Assembly: GCA_945903465.1 (NCBI GenBank)
Contig: CAMDOF010000069.1
Location: 1 to 35,730 of the forward strand
Origin: Opitutus sp. GAS368
GTDB taxonomy: Bacteria; Verrucomicrobiota; Verrucomicrobiia; Opitutales; Opitutaceae
Direction of reading: 5' to 3'
Length of the DNA stretch: 35,730 nucleotides
Positions 1-8,156 of this stretch are shown here, piece after piece. The notes under the pieces are model-generated. The model was not told the DNA's origin. It was given only the letters and a program-made list of their open reading frames with translations, and searched no databases. Within the stretch, counting starts at the first letter, position 1; the number at the start of each line of letters is the position of its first letter. Both the position numbers and the translations under genes were made by a program.

Positions 1-580
1 CCATCTTTCTGCCAAAAAGAGTGGCGGTTTAAGCCCAAGCCCCAACCAGGCCGGAGGATGGGGGCATTATTCCTCTGTCCCCATTCCTCGGTCATACCGC
101 GCGCTCCTCCCATTTATCATGAATCAATCTTCCGAGAATATCGTGACGCGCTCCAGTAATCACTGCTCCCGCCGCAACCACACCCCAGCCGATCTCCTCG
201 CCATGCGCGCCCCTTACCTCAGCCCCAATAGCCTCCTCCTTCCCCCCAGCCTACTCGATGTATCCCTGGGTCAGCCACGGTCTGGTCCTCCCGATTAAAA
301 AATCATTGCGCGTTGACACCACCACGGTGAGGGCCCTGCTTCGCTCCATCGTACCCCCGTCATGTTCGCCCCGGAAAACCCCAGCGCAGGCTCAGATCGT
401 TACTCTCAGGATTCGTTTCTGCCGCTCCCGGATCGGGCATGCCGAGCATGGGAGAAAACGGTGCGATGAGAGGAGTCGTCGCCTGCATCGCGGTTGATGC
501 TTCGTTAAATCTCTCCATCTAAAATCCATTTCACGGCCAACTGATTCTTTGTTTTTTTGTCTTCATTATTTTTTACTCTT
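1..580. other. Gene-free left edge
   Basis: No recognisable gene is seen before the ceramidase-like gene. Small open frames exist (for example an ATG at 119 running 59 codons to a TAA at 296), but their translations match no family I know and have no ribosome binding site. The last 60 bases before the next gene are clearly AT-richer, with T-runs around 550-575, which fits a promoter and leader region. A weak pair TTGATG (494-499) and TAAAAT (520-525) is present, but its 20-base spacing is too wide for a convincing sigma-70 promoter. Confidence 0.5.
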
Positions 581-2707
581 ATGAAAAAAAATTTGCGACG
601 GTTCACTGCACTTGTGCTGTTCATAGGTTTGGTCCTCGGCGCCCGCGCTGAGTTTAAGGCGGGTGCCGCTATCGTGGACGTCACGCCGCCCACCCTGCCC
701 GTGCTCGTGAACGGCGGCATGCTCAGCCGCACGGTGGGCAAAGTGAACACGCGAGTGCATGCCCGCGCTATCGCGCTCGCCGACGGCAAGGAGCAACTCG
801 TGATTGTCGTCGTGGATAGTTGTATGATGGGCCGGCCGCTCTTGGATGAAGCCAAGGCGCTCGCGGCTAAACGCACGGGTATGGCGACCGACCATATGCT
901 GATCTCGGCGACGCACGCGCACAGCACACCGGCCTCGATGGGCTGCCTCGGGACTGATGCCGATCCTGGTTATGTGCCGGTCCTGCGGGATAAAATCGTT
1001 GAGGTTATCGTGGCTGCGCAGAAAAATCTCGAGCCCGCGCGCGTGGGTTTCGCCAAGGGCGACGCCGGAAATTTCACCGCGTCGCGTCAATGGATTCGCC
1101 GACCGGATCGCCTCGCGCAGGATCCGTTTGGCAATATGAGCGTCCGGGCGAATATGCACGCTGGTCGCATCTGGGACGATGTCACCGGAGAAGCGGGTCC
1201 GAAGGATCCGGACCTTGCGATCATCTCCCTTCAAGCGCGGGACGGTCGACCTATCGCCGTGTTGGGAAATTTTTCCATGCACTACTTCGGCGATAAGGAC
1301 ATCAGCGCGGATTACTTCGGATTGTTTGCCGAGGGCTTGCAGGCGCGCCTTGCACCCATCGCGGCGGCGGGCCGGCCCGCCTTTGTCGGAATCATGTCGC
1401 ACGGTTGCAGTGGCGACATTTACCGGACGGACTATAAAATTCCGGAGAAGGATCGTCCCAAGCTCACCATCGACGAATACACGAAGGGTCTGCTCGATAT
1501 TGCGATGACGGCCCACGCCAGTATCACGTATCGCGCCGATGTGGACGTCGCGATGGCCGAGCGGCGGATGACGCTGCACTATCGCGTGCCCGATAAACAG
1601 CGGCTGGAATGGGCGCAGCGCGTCGTCGCGGCGATGACCACCCCGCTCGCGAAGACGCCGACGGAGGTTTACGCGCGCGAGCAAATTATTCTCCATGAAC
1701 GGCAGAAGACGGAGATCGTCGTGCAGGCGCTGCGCATCGGCGACATCGGCATCGCCACGACCCCGAACGAGACATACGCGGTCACGGGATTGAAGATCAA
1801 AGCGGCCAGTCCGCTGCGGCATAATCTGGTCATCGAACTAGCGAATGGTGGCGACGGCTACATTCCGCCGCCGGAGCAGCATCCCCTTGGTGGCTACAAC
1901 ACGTGGGCCGCGCGCTCTGCGGGACTCGAAGTTCAGGCGGAGCCGAAAATCGCCGCCGCCGCCATCAGTCTGTTGGAGAAAATTAGTGGCCAGCCGCGTC
2001 GCCCGTGGAAGCTCGCTGATGGCGCCGCCGTGCGCGCGATCCTCGACGCCAAGCCCGTGGCCTACTGGCGCCTCAACGAGTTCACCGGTCCGCATGCCGC
2101 GGACGCCACTGGCCACGGCCATAGCGCGGTCTACGAAGCGGGCGTCACTTATTATCTGGAGGGCCCCCGCTCAGCGGCGTTCTGTGCGCAGGACGTCTTG
2201 AATCGCGCACCTCACTTTGTCGGTGGCCGCTTGGGCGCGCTGCTCGGCGACCTTGGTGATCGTTACTCCGTCTCGATGTGGCTGTGGAATGGCATGCCCA
2301 ACAATGGCCGCGATGTTAGCGGGTGGCTCTTTTCCCGCGACCGTGACCACGGCCTGAGTGTCTCGGGCGATCACCTCGGCATTGGTGGTAAGAGCGCGCA
2401 CCCGGGCCGGTTGATCTTTTTCCACGGCGACGACGTGAACCGCGCGGTTGCTGGGAAAAGCGAAATCCCCCGCTGGCAGTGGCAGCACGTCGTCCTCGTC
2501 CGCGCTGGTCAGGACGTGCGCGTCTTCCTCAACGGCCAGCTTGAGATTGAAACGAAGGCCGCTGGACATTTTCCCGCGGGGCTAGATCCGTTCTTTTTTG
2601 GCGGTCGTAGCGATAATCAGGCCAACTGGGAGGGCCGCTTGGACGAGATCGCTTGCTTCAACCGCGCCCTGAGCGCCCGCGAAGTCACGCAGTTATTTGT
2701 AAAATGA
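581..2707 (+). CDS. Exported ceramidase-like protein with C-terminal LamG domain
   Basis: A 708-residue protein beginning with a signal peptide (MKKNLRRF, then a hydrophobic stretch ending near ALA/GARA at residues 20-23). An upstream TTG at 557 is possible, but the ATG at 581 gives the proper signal-peptide start. Residues about 24-470 resemble the neutral/alkaline ceramidase N-terminal domain family: an AAIVDVTPP opening and a SATHAHSTP segment with His112 and His114, matching the zinc-binding THxH motif of ceramidases. Residues about 485-708 form a concanavalin-like LamG domain (AYWRLNE opening, GQLEIET and GRLDEIACFNRALS near the end), a module often appended to secreted enzymes in Verrucomicrobia and Planctomycetes. 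It probably acts in the periplasm or outside the cell as an amidase or sugar/lipid hydrolase. The true substrate is unknown, and many family members in these phyla occur near sulfatases and need not cleave ceramide. It stands alone on this strand. Confidence 0.75.
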   Translation: MKKNLRRFTALVLFIGLVLGARAEFKAGAAIVDVTPPTLPVLVNGGMLSRTVGKVNTRVHARAIALADGKEQLVIVVVDSCMMGRPLLDEAKALAAKRTGMATDHMLISATHAHSTPASMGCLGTDADPGYVPVLRDKIVEVIVAAQKNLEPARVGFAKGDAGNFTASRQWIRRPDRLAQDPFGNMSVRANMHAGRIWDDVTGEAGPKDPDLAIISLQARDGRPIAVLGNFSMHYFGDKDISADYFGLFAEGLQARLAPIAAAGRPAFVGIMSHGCSGDIYRTDYKIPEKDRPKLTIDEYTKGLLDIAMTAHASITYRADVDVAMAERRMTLHYRVPDKQRLEWAQRVVAAMTTPLAKTPTEVYAREQIILHERQKTEIVVQALRIGDIGIATTPNETYAVTGLKIKAASPLRHNLVIELANGGDGYIPPPEQHPLGGYNTWAARSAGLEVQAEPKIAAAAISLLEKISGQPRRPWKLADGAAVRAILDAKPVAYWRLNEFTGPHAADATGHGHSAVYEAGVTYYLEGPRSAAFCAQDVLNRAPHFVGGRLGALLGDLGDRYSVSMWLWNGMPNNGRDVSGWLFSRDRDHGLSVSGDHLGIGGKSAHPGRLIFFHGDDVNRAVAGKSEIPRWQWQHVVLVRAGQDVRVFLNGQLEIETKAAGHFPAGLDPFFFGGRSDNQANWEGRLDEIACFNRALSAREVTQLFVK

Positions 2708-3329
2708 TCAGCACTCCCGTCCCATCCGGTTCGTCGCCATGGTCCGAGGCGGGCGGTCTCGATGGCCGTGGTTTTCTCAGTACTTTGAGTGAGGCGTGCG
2801 GCCGATCCTGAAGCCCCTGCTCTGCCACCGACGCCAGCAGAGGTCGATGGATTCGGCTCGGATCGATCCGCGCTCATCACCGTTCTCAACTGCGCGGGCT
2901 CCTTGATCGCGCCCTCGTTCATTGGGCGGCGAGATGGGCCGCCTGCCTGGGTGGCTGAACGATTCGGGTCGGGAAAATGCGGCTGGGACCACAACCCGGA
3001 CAGTTTTTCGCATTGGGTGGCGGGCGGCGGTTTCAAGCGGGGCCACGCCTTCGGCGAGACGGCTGAGCGGGGTCAGCCCGCCGTGAAGGGGGTCGTCCAT
3101 TTTCACGACTGGCGCCTCACCTTTCTGCACGGTCTCGGCTTCGACCATGCGCAGCTTAGCCATCCCCCAACGTGCGCATCGCCGCGCTCGCGGAAGGGGA
3201 AAAGGCTTGGGGCAGACGATCCCCGGCACTTGATCCCACAACGTGTGCATCGCCGCGCTCACGGAAGGGCCAGTCGCGAGCGTGATCACGAAAATCCTCG
3301 TTCGACCGCCCTCCGTAAAAATCCGGTGA
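2708..3329. other. Gene-poor stretch, probably decayed DNA
   Basis: About 620 bases without a gene I can support. Open frames of around 210 codons exist on both strands over the same bases (2789-3418 plus, 2777-3436 minus). Neither translation shows a recognisable domain, and both look like products of GC-rich non-coding or decayed sequence. The stretch lies directly downstream (minus-strand sense) of a TonB receptor pseudogene, so it may be the remains of the next gene. It contains a 31-bp imperfect direct repeat at 3168-3198 and 3239-3269. Confidence 0.5.
3168..3269. repeat. 31-bp imperfect direct repeat, 71-bp period
   Basis: Bases 3168-3198 and 3239-3269 share a 31-base unit that starts CAACGTG and ends CGGAAGGG, with two mismatches (C/T at the seventh base and G/A near base 24). 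The similarity stops sharply after the GGG. The 71-base period is not a multiple of three, so the repeat does not look like a protein repeat. It may be a remnant of a local duplication in decaying DNA. Confidence 0.7.
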
Positions 3330-3780
3330 TCAGAAACGTTTCGAGAGTTGGCCGTAATGGGCTTGGCTGCGCGGATTGGTGCCGGCTGCCCGCTGGTAGC
3401 CGACATCCGCGTCGGTGAGTGGCGGCTCGGCCACAAATACGTTGTTCACGCCGAACCGCCATGAAAGGTTGCTGAAGTTGCGCTCCCGCTTTCGAGGGAA
3501 AGTAAAGTTCACGTAGACGTTGTGGAGAGACAAAGCGGTGACGAGGTAGCGGTAGCGCCTAACGCCGCCCGAATCATCTTACGTGGAAATGTAATCCGGT
3601 TGTTCGATGATATCGGGCATTTCTTTGGTGGTCGCCGTACCCGTGTCCACGTACGGTCCGTAATAGGTCGCCAGCCAACCAGCCGTCGACCGCTGCCGGC
3701 CTCACGTCAGGCCGAGCTGACCAGCGGAAACGGGTGCGAACGTCTCGGTTGAGGTCATCGATCGTAGGCTGACCCGGCCG
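3330..3780 (-). pseudogene. C-terminal remnant of a TonB-dependent receptor
   Basis: Read on the minus strand from about 3780 to the TGA at 3330-3332, one frame encodes about 150 residues that look like the end of an Opitutaceae-type TonB-dependent outer-membrane receptor: DGRVSLRSMTSTETFAPVS, a stop, GWLATYYGPYVDTGTAT and MPDIIEQPDY, a second stop, then RYRYL, LSHNVY-like LSLHNVY, LSWRFGVNNVF, PPLTDADVGYQ and the terminal LSKRF ending in an aromatic residue, as outer-membrane barrels do. The two in-frame stops (a TGA after GLT and a TAA after YIST) and the absence of any plug or main barrel show that it is dead. The upstream part ends exactly where the FGE gene stops, so a rearrangement probably removed the rest of the receptor. 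Confidence 0.8.
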
Positions 3781-4809
3781 TCATTTAGCGACGCCGGCGC
3801 TTGGTGTTGTCAGGGGCGCGCCGGAGTCGGAGGGAAAGTCGCGAACGCAGCGGAAGCCGAGATTGGTGGTGCTGCTTTCGGGTGTGTTGCTGCTGCGCGC
3901 ATCGGTGCGGTAGCGATTACAATAGCTGGCGTGGCAGAGGAAGGACCCGCCGCGCATAACGCGACGCGTTCCGGTGTTTGGCCCCTGGGGATTTTCGACT
4001 GGGCTGGCGGCGTAATAGCGTGCCTCGAACCAGTCCAGGCACCACTCCCAGACGTTGCCGGTCATTTGGTAGAGCCCGTAGTGGTTAGCTTTATACGACT
4101 TGGCAGGAGCGGTGGCGTCGTGGCCATCGGCTCGCGTGTTGCGGGAGGGGAACGTCCCTTGCCAGACGTTCATAGCGTGTTTTCCGGCGGGTTCGAGTTC
4201 ATCGCCCCAGGGAAATGGCTTTTGGGTTAGGCCCCCGCGGGCTGCGAACTCCCACTCGGCTTCGGTGGGTAAACGCTTCCCCGCCCACTCTGCGTAAGCG
4301 ACGGCATCGCGCCAGGAGATTTGGACGGCGGGGTGATCCCAGCGTTGTTTGATCGTGGTCTTGGGTCCTTCGGGGTGCCGCCAGGTCGCTCCATCGACGC
4401 GACACCACCACTCGCTTCCTGCCACTTTGGGGCGGCTGGGCTTCGCGATCTCGCTGGGCGGCAGGTGACCGCTAAAGACGAAGCTCCAGCCGAAGCGCTC
4501 GGCCTCGGTTTTGTAACCGCTGGCGTTAACAAAGGCGTTGAATTGCTCGTTCGTGACGCAGGTGGCGTCCATTAAAAAAGGTCGCAGTCTGACGGTGTGC
4601 GCGGGGCCTTCGCCGTCCGCGGAGAAACTGTATGGGGCGTTGGTGCCCATGATGAATTCACCTCCGGGAATGGGGCGCATGGCCTCCGCAGGACGGGGAG
4701 AGGCGCGTGCCCGTGGCTCATCGGTGGCGGTGGGCGCGGGGGCCCCCGCGGGGCGTGCTGGGCTACAGCAGGCGGTTTGACCGGGACCGGAGAGGGACGA
4801 ATCAGACAT
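3781..4809 (-). CDS. Formylglycine-generating enzyme (sulfatase-modifying factor)
   Basis: A 342-residue protein from the ATG at 4809; a longer TTG start at 4851 adds only an atypical leader. It oxidises the active-site cysteine of type I sulfatases to C-alpha-formylglycine. The FGE-sulfatase fold starts near residue 43 with PIPGGEFIMGT and contains the typical VTNEQFNAF, RLPTEAEWEFAARGG (179-193), PWGDE, MTGNVWEWCLDW (249-260) and VMRGGSF segments. The decisive motif LCHASYCNRYRTDAR carries Cys292 and Cys297, the copper-binding catalytic pair of genuine FGEs that is missing from the many FGE-like proteins of other function. No signal peptide is seen, so it should act in the cytoplasm before sulfatase export. 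The N-terminal 40 residues are Pro/Ala-rich with a CysCys pair at 14-15. The sulfatases at the right end of the window are its likely clients. It is divergent from cstA, and a TonB receptor remnant follows it directly. Confidence 0.92.
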   Translation of the reverse strand: MSDSSLSGPGQTACCSPARPAGAPAPTATDEPRARASPRPAEAMRPIPGGEFIMGTNAPYSFSADGEGPAHTVRLRPFLMDATCVTNEQFNAFVNASGYKTEAERFGWSFVFSGHLPPSEIAKPSRPKVAGSEWWCRVDGATWRHPEGPKTTIKQRWDHPAVQISWRDAVAYAEWAGKRLPTEAEWEFAARGGLTQKPFPWGDELEPAGKHAMNVWQGTFPSRNTRADGHDATAPAKSYKANHYGLYQMTGNVWEWCLDWFEARYYAASPVENPQGPNTGTRRVMRGGSFLCHASYCNRYRTDARSSNTPESSTTNLGFRCVRDFPSDSGAPLTTPSAGVAK

Positions 4810-4898
4810 AGTACGGCGGAAATTTGAAAGCGGTGGGCGACGCGGGGTCAAAGGTCTGTTACAAGGTAAATTCCCAGCCCGTTTAAAACGTTAATTCG

Positions 4899-4910
4899 AG
4901 CGCTTGCGCT
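4899..4910. promoter_or_regulatory. 12-base inverted repeat in the FGE/cstA divergent promoter region
   Basis: AGCGCTTGCGCT is a perfect five-base inverted repeat around TT, lying 43 bases upstream of the cstA start in the 143-base region shared with the divergent FGE gene. It could be an operator or a chance GC-rich palindrome; no known regulator is recognised. Confidence 0.25.
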
Positions 4911-4952
4911 GCGGGGCGGAGACGCTCAACTTTTCCGGATAATTCTTTCCCC

Positions 4953-7025
4953 ATGAGTACTTTCACGCTGCCCCGATCTGAATCCAATAAATGGTTACGT
5001 GTGGTGGGCTGGGGCGCGGTCCTCGTCTTGGGGGCTGGCTCGGTGGGCATTTTGGCGTGGTCGCGTGGGGAGCCGGTGAACGCGCTCTGGATGGTGGTGG
5101 CGGCCTTGTGTGTCTTTGCGATCAGCTACCGGTTTCATTCGGCTTGGCTGATGGCGAAGGTGCTGACGCTGGATGATCTCCGGGCGACGCCGGCGGAAAC
5201 GCACGGTGATGGGCGTGATTATGTGAAGACGAACAAGTGGGTGGTCTTCGGCCATCACTTCGCGGCGATCGCGGGACCTGGGCCCTTGGTGGGACCGGTT
5301 TTGGCCGCGCAGTTTGGTTATCTGCCCGGCCTGCTCTGGATGCTCGTGGGGGCCACTTTGGGCGGTGCGGTTCATGACTCGGTGATATTGTTTTGCTCGA
5401 CGCGCCGTCGGGGGAAATCTTTGGGTGAGATGGTGCGGGATGAAGTGGGTCCCTTTGCAGGTGCGGTCGCCCTTGTGAGTATTGTGGCGATCATGACTAT
5501 TTTACTCGCGGTCCTCGCTCTCGTGGTGGTGAAGGCGTTGGCCGAGAGCCCGTGGGGCCTTTTTACCATCGCCGCGACGATGCCCATCGCCTTGGTGATG
5601 GGTTTGGCGATGAAAGGAGCGGGTCACAATGGCAAGGCATTGGCGTGGATTAGCGGGGGTGGCGTGCTGGCTTTGCTCGCCGCGGTTTGGGCGGGGCAGT
5701 TCTTACATGGGACCAGCCTCGAGAAAATGCTGACGCTGGAGGGCACGACCTTGGCGTGGTGGATTATGGGATATGGGTTTCTCGCCTCGGTCCTGCCGGT
5801 GTGGCTCTTGCTCGCCCCGCGGGATTATCTGAGCACATTTATGAAAATCGGGACGGTGATGGCGCTGGGCCTGGCAGTGATCGTACTTGCGCCCACGCTA
5901 AAAATGCCCGCGGTTACGAAGTTTATTGATGGTACGGGTCCGGTTTTTGCGGGCCCGGTGTTTCCGTTTTGCTTCATCACAATCGCGTGTGCCGCGATTT
6001 CGGGGTTTCACTCACTGGTCGCATCGGGCACGACCCCGAAACTGCTCGCGCGGGAATCGCACATTCGGGTGGTTGGCTACGGAGCGATGGTCACGGAAAT
6101 GTGCGTTGGTATCATGGCGCTGATCGCCGCCTGCGCCATGGAGCCCGGTCAGTATTTCGCCATCAACATGACGGGCTCGGCGGAAGTGGTGACGGCCAAG
6201 GTGACGGCGCTGGGTTTTCCGGTGACGACCATGGAGATGCAGGCGCTGGCGGATAGTGTCGGTGAAAAGACCATGGTTGGTCGGACGGGCGGCGCCCCGA
6301 CGTTTGCGGTGGGTATGGCGTACATGTTTGCTGGCGTGGTGGGGAGCAAGGCGGCGCTCGCGCTGTGGTATCATTTTGCCATCATGTTTGAGGCGTTGTT
6401 TATTTTGACGACGATTGATGCGGGTACCCGGGTGGGGCGGTTCATCGTGCAGGATTTGTTGGGAGCGGTTTACGCGCCGTTCCGCGACACGCGTTCGAGC
6501 GTCGGTGGGATTTTGGCGACGGCCTTATTTGTAAGCGCGTGGGGGTGGTTTCTTTATCAGGGAGTGGTGGATCCGCTTGGCGGAATCAATTCGCTCTGGC
6601 CGATTTTCGGGATCGCGAATCAATTGCTGGCGGTGCTGGCGCTGGCGTTGGGCACGACGGTCCTGATCAAGATGGGTCGGGCGCGCTATACGTGGGTGAC
6701 GCTATTGCCTTTGGCTTGGTTGGTCAGCGTGACGGCGACGGCGGGGTTGATGAAAATTTTCAGTCCGGCGCCGGTGGGATTTTTGGCGTTGGCGCGGGGT
6801 CTTGAAGCGAAGATCGCGGCGGGAGGGAGTGGCGCGGAGCTGAAGGCGTGGTCGGCGCAGCTTTTTAACAATCGGGTAGATGCGGCGATCACCGCGGTAT
6901 TTTTGGTGTTGGTGACGGTGGTGGTGATCGCCAATGCACGCGTCTGGTGGCAATTATTGGCGGGCAAGCGAGCGGCGCAATTGCGTGAAGAGCCCTACAT
7001 GGCGGCACCGGCGGACTCGGCGTAA
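4953..7025 (+). CDS. cstA: Carbon starvation protein CstA family transporter
   Basis: A 690-residue polytopic inner-membrane protein with about 16 or more hydrophobic segments along its whole length. The family signature near residues 75-145 is clear: DGRDYVKTNKWVVFGHHFAAI followed by AGPGPLVGPVLAAQFGYLPG and GAVHDSVILF. Later blocks include GFHSLVASGTTPKLL, the ALFILTTIDAGTRVGRF segment and LWPIFGIANQLLA, all typical of CstA. Family members (CstA, BtsT) take up pyruvate and/or peptides during carbon limitation. The ATG at 4953 has no clear ribosome binding site. The C-terminal domain retains the usual extra periplasmic loop. It is a single gene, with a likely terminator just downstream at 7060-7080. 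Confidence 0.93.
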   Translation: MSTFTLPRSESNKWLRVVGWGAVLVLGAGSVGILAWSRGEPVNALWMVVAALCVFAISYRFHSAWLMAKVLTLDDLRATPAETHGDGRDYVKTNKWVVFGHHFAAIAGPGPLVGPVLAAQFGYLPGLLWMLVGATLGGAVHDSVILFCSTRRRGKSLGEMVRDEVGPFAGAVALVSIVAIMTILLAVLALVVVKALAESPWGLFTIAATMPIALVMGLAMKGAGHNGKALAWISGGGVLALLAAVWAGQFLHGTSLEKMLTLEGTTLAWWIMGYGFLASVLPVWLLLAPRDYLSTFMKIGTVMALGLAVIVLAPTLKMPAVTKFIDGTGPVFAGPVFPFCFITIACAAISGFHSLVASGTTPKLLARESHIRVVGYGAMVTEMCVGIMALIAACAMEPGQYFAINMTGSAEVVTAKVTALGFPVTTMEMQALADSVGEKTMVGRTGGAPTFAVGMAYMFAGVVGSKAALALWYHFAIMFEALFILTTIDAGTRVGRFIVQDLLGAVYAPFRDTRSSVGGILATALFVSAWGWFLYQGVVDPLGGINSLWPIFGIANQLLAVLALALGTTVLIKMGRARYTWVTLLPLAWLVSVTATAGLMKIFSPAPVGFLALARGLEAKIAAGGSGAELKAWSAQLFNNRVDAAITAVFLVLVTVVVIANARVWWQLLAGKRAAQLREEPYMAAPADSA

Positions 7026-7059
7026 GCGAGCGGCGGAGGCCACGGGCTGGGGCCGGCCG

Positions 7060-7080
7060 CCGAGGGCCCTCGGTCGTTTT
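7060..7080 (+). terminator. Possible intrinsic terminator after cstA
   Basis: CCGAGGGCCCTCGG (7060-7073) can form a five-base-pair GC stem with a GGCC loop and is followed by TCGTTTT. It sits 35 bases after the cstA stop. The stem is short and the T-tract brief, so strength is uncertain. Confidence 0.45.
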
Positions 7081-7167
7081 GCGTGAGGCGGGAGGGTCCG
7101 CCGGAGGGTGCGCCGCTGCGGGCGGATCGCCAAGACGCGCGGACTGGGCGCGACGGAGAATGCATCA

Positions 7168-7185
7168 CGGCCGGCCTACCGGCCG
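7168..7185. other. Hairpin spanning the idi stop codon
   Basis: CGGCCGG (7168-7174) and CCGGCCG (7179-7185) are perfectly complementary around a CCTA loop, and the TAG stop of idi (7176-7178) lies inside that loop. There is no T-tract on either side, so it is not a standard terminator. It might stabilise the 3' end of the transcript or be a chance GC palindrome. Confidence 0.35.
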
Positions 7186-7754
7186 GAGCGTACCAGCGAG
7201 GCGACGATCTCTTTGACTTCGGCCGCGTGGTTTTTTAGGTAGTGGCGGAGCCAATACGCGTAGCCTTGAGGTCGGTGCCGGAGATCCGCCCGCAAGTCGG
7301 CAAGGGTCATCGAGGTGACCTCGGAAACTTCCGCAGGGTTGGGTGTGAATGTTGCCGGGGTTGGGCCAAAGTAGACATAGACGAATTCGTTTTCGACCAA
7401 GCCGTCGGGCAGCTGCGTGCGGTAGCGGGTCTGAAATCCGCAGGTGAGGGTGGCGGTGGCGCCCAATTCTTCGTGGAGCCGCCGGTGGGCGGCGGTCAGG
7501 GTGTATTCGCCGGGCCGGGGGTGGCCGCAGCAAGCGTTGGCCCACAGACCCCCCGAATGGTATTTCGCGAGACTGCGTCGCTGCAGCAAGAGTTGTCCGC
7601 GGGCATCGACGAGGAAAATGGAAAACGCGCGATGGAGCTGCCCGTTAACGTGCACGGCCTGCTTCTCGCCGCGCCCCTTGGCGCAATTTTGGGCGTTCAC
7701 GAGAATGACTTCCTCGGGTGCGGGGGGTATTGTGTCAGGTTGATTTTTGAGCAC
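7176..7754 (-). CDS. idi: Isopentenyl-diphosphate delta-isomerase, type I
   Basis: From the GTG at 7754 the protein is 192 residues, the normal size for bacterial type I Idi; longer upstream frames run into the divergent gene and have no family similarity. It interconverts IPP and DMAPP for isoprenoid synthesis in the cytoplasm. The Nudix-like fold is clear: EEVILVN near residues 14-20, LHRAFSIFL (40-48), LLLQRR, KYHSGGLWANACCGHPRPGE (64-83) with the catalytic cysteine at Cys76, and ENE at 121-123 holding the catalytic/metal glutamates. It is divergent from the ebo operon with only 60 bases between the two starts, so the two units probably share a promoter region. That pairing is interesting because EboC is a UbiA-like protein, a family that usually handles prenyl diphosphates. 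Confidence 0.92.
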   Translation of the reverse strand: MLKNQPDTIPPAPEEVILVNAQNCAKGRGEKQAVHVNGQLHRAFSIFLVDARGQLLLQRRSLAKYHSGGLWANACCGHPRPGEYTLTAAHRRLHEELGATATLTCGFQTRYRTQLPDGLVENEFVYVYFGPTPATFTPNPAEVSEVTSMTLADLRADLRHRPQGYAYWLRHYLKNHAAEVKEIVASLVRSGR

Positions 7755-7814
7755 GGTGATGTTTGTTTGCCTTCGAGCGGTTTCGTCAATTTTAGTTTTC
7801 TCGTTTCCCCTGCT

Positions 7815-8150
7815 GTGCCCAAGTCTAATTCTAAAAAAACCCATCTGCCGCCATCGTCCGCCTCCGCGGTGCGAGTGCTGGTGGATCATGGTTTTATTCC
7901 GGTGCGAGCCAAATTGATTGAGGTGGCGGCTTTTCTTGATCGGGTGGAGCGGCACGCGGTGGCGGATGATTTTCGCTGCGAGGCCTTGCGGCAGGCCGCG
8001 GCCGTTTTGGTGGATGGCCGGCCAGAACGCGCTCGCCGTATCTTGGAGCAATTGAGCGATCCGACGAGCCAACCTGAGGCGATCTCCTCGGGGAAGGCGG
8101 CGCTCGGGGCTTGGTTACGCCCGGTTCTGGTTAAGACGAGGAAGAAATAA
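7815..8150 (+). CDS. Small protein of unknown function heading the ebo operon
   Basis: A 111-residue protein from the GTG at 7815 (GTGCCCAAGTC). The frame stays open further upstream, but those codons run antisense through idi, so the GTG start is chosen. The sequence is charged and predicted to be mostly helical, with no signal peptide or membrane segment: an RVLVDHGFIPVRAKLIEVAAFLDRVER-type helix around residues 20-47, a second block ALRQAAAVLVDGRPERARRILEQL, and a basic tail VKTRKK. I do not recognise the family. It precedes eboB by six bases, so it is almost certainly co-transcribed with the ebo genes. By position it could stand in for EboA, but it is about half the usual EboA length and I see no convincing similarity. 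Confidence 0.7.
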   Translation: MPKSNSKKTHLPPSSASAVRVLVDHGFIPVRAKLIEVAAFLDRVERHAVADDFRCEALRQAAAVLVDGRPERARRILEQLSDPTSQPEAISSGKAALGAWLRPVLVKTRKK

Positions 8151-8156
8151 TTGACG

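Noticed and set aside
119..298. Open frame of 59 codons at the left edge
   Set aside because: No ribosome binding site, no recognisable similarity and an atypical Pro/Ser-rich composition.
494..525. Sigma-70 promoter before the ceramidase-like gene
   Set aside because: TTGATG and TAAAAT are present but 20 bases apart, too far for a confident call.
2777..3436. Overlapping frames of about 210 codons on both strands
   Set aside because: Both occupy the same bases and neither has a domain; the minus one runs over the TonB receptor remnant in another frame.
7815..8150. Calling the small ebo-linked protein EboA
   Set aside because: Position fits, but it is only 111 residues and shows no convincing similarity to EboA, so it is left unnamed.
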